A stretch of DNA of 39,598 bases, taken from positions 1 to 39,598 of the IMG/VR virus record IMGVR_UViG_3300044623_000126; one strand, given 5' to 3'. This document shows, in pieces, positions 38,848 to 39,598 of this stretch. The translations under genes were made by a program, and so were the position numbers. The stretch's first letter is position 1. Each line of letters begins with the position of its first letter. The DNA comes from a virus. The notes below the pieces were generated by a model that did no database searches, was not told the DNA's origin, and worked only from the letters and a program-made list of their open reading frames with translations.

Positions 38848-39598
38848 TTAAGGGCGCTCTTGAGGCAGATGGGCGCTTAGCGGCAAAGAACGCGGTGAAG
38901 ATTAGGGCGGCACTGCACCAGGTAACAGACTTCAAAAGAGTCTTTAACAAATACCAGGAGACGCAACCGCAACCTACAGATAACACTGCGCAAGATCGCA
39001 CACGCGCCCGCTCATGGCTCATACTTAACATCTATCTTAATGATGAACCCCTGCGCCAAACAGTCATGCGCGCATGGGCAGAGGCTTATGTTTTAGGACA
39101 AGCCGCGGCTGGTGAGTGGATTGCTAAAACAGAACGCGCAAACAAGGCTGATGACATTGAAGTTAATTGGGATAATTGGAAGCCAGGAGATAAAGCCACC
39201 GCTCTTTTGCTCAACCCAACCAAAGGGTTTGAGGCTTACCTGCAATCAGTAAACGCTGATAGTTATTTCAAAAAGTTTAACAAAGAAACAGTTGTAAATT
39301 TAGGCACTGCTTTATCTGACTCAATCGCGCTTGGTTTAGATGCTGAAAGCGCCGCGGTAATGATTGGGCGGCATGTGGCAAGCCCTAGCCGCGCTTTAAC
39401 TATTGCCATTACTGAGCAAAACCGCGCTATGTCTTTTGGATCTATACAGCGTTACAAAGAAGCAGAACTTACAAAGATGGAATGGGCTGTATCTGATCCG
39501 TGTGATGTGTGCGCTAAGAATGATGGGCAAGTAATTGTTATTGGCCAAACATTTGCATCAGGAGATCAACAACCCCCTGCTCACCCACACTGCCGTTG
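38844..39598 (+). CDS. MuF-type head morphogenesis protein (3' truncated)
   Basis: ATG overlaps the portal stop (ATGA); 251 complete codons run to the window edge. The N-terminal 200 residues are helical (RARSWLILNIYLNDEPL, TALLLNPTKGFEAYLQ). From ~residue 205 the MuF signature appears: ITEQNRAMSFG, KMEWAVSDPCDVCAKNDGQ and AHPHCR. MuF proteins bind the portal and enter the virion. The chain must continue past the edge, and the best continuation is the peptidase/ART sequence at the left edge. Confidence 0.88.
   Translation, partial: MIKGALEADGRLAAKNAVKIRAALHQVTDFKRVFNKYQETQPQPTDNTAQDRTRARSWLILNIYLNDEPLRQTVMRAWAEAYVLGQAAAGEWIAKTERANKADDIEVNWDNWKPGDKATALLLNPTKGFEAYLQSVNADSYFKKFNKETVVNLGTALSDSIALGLDAESAAVMIGRHVASPSRALTIAITEQNRAMSFGSIQRYKEAELTKMEWAVSDPCDVCAKNDGQVIVIGQTFASGDQQPPAHPHCR

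Noticed and set aside
1-39598. tRNA genes
   Set aside because: I looked for cloverleaf-like segments with GTTC-type T loops in the intergenic gaps and found none; nearly all sequence is coding.

Overview
The window looks like essentially one whole tailed-phage (siphovirus-type) genome of about 39.6 kb, cut inside a single head gene. The right edge stops in the MuF domain of a head-morphogenesis protein, and the left edge opens in what reads as the C-terminal part of such a protein. The host is very probably an actinobacterium: there is a WhiB-type iron-sulfur regulator (a family confined to Actinobacteria and their phages), and several genes match types common in actinophages. The low GC content (judged by eye, about 40%) and compact overlapping genes suggest a small-genome aquatic actinobacterium, for example the freshwater acI/Nanopelagicales group; that host call is inference. 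No integrase, repressor, DNA polymerase, helicase or tRNA gene was seen, so a lytic phage using the host replisome is the simplest reading.

Layout, + strand unless stated. 37000-39598 and 3-1541: portal, then MuF head protein with C-terminal metallopeptidase and ADP-ribosyltransferase-like domains. 1538-5833: two small proteins, a protease/scaffold-like polyprotein, the major capsid protein and a tiny Cys-rich protein, closed by a terminator. 5902-8790: head-tail connectors, tail terminator and tail tube, closed by a second terminator. 8898-17280: tail assembly chaperones joined by a -1 frameshift, a gp10-like protein, tape measure, distal tail protein, fibre/adhesin proteins and a tail hub. 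17299-18659: lysis cassette (membrane proteins, a lipoprotein, CHAP endolysin), closed by a third terminator.

18723-29197 is the early/replication region: many short, tightly overlapping genes including a metallophosphoesterase, an annealing-protein candidate, a Cas4-like nuclease, WhiB, a DUF1376 replication protein, RusA, a secreted transglycosylase, HNH, SSB, an Xis-like HTH, and several zinc-ribbon or one-helix microproteins. A fourth terminator follows. 29321-34704 holds small and large terminase, then a fibre module of two glutamine-rich collagen-like proteins and small beta proteins. 34701-36916 on the minus strand is a three-gene cassette (GH130-like beta-propeller, TPR protein, FkbM methyltransferase), divergent from the portal gene.

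Most noteworthy: the MuF-linked peptidase/ART cargo; nested ribosome binding sites inside the protease/scaffold gene; three promoters that each place a short GGGC hairpin at the predicted mRNA 5' end; collagen-like fibres beside glycan-type enzymes; and a secreted lytic transglycosylase whose only well-placed start is CTG.
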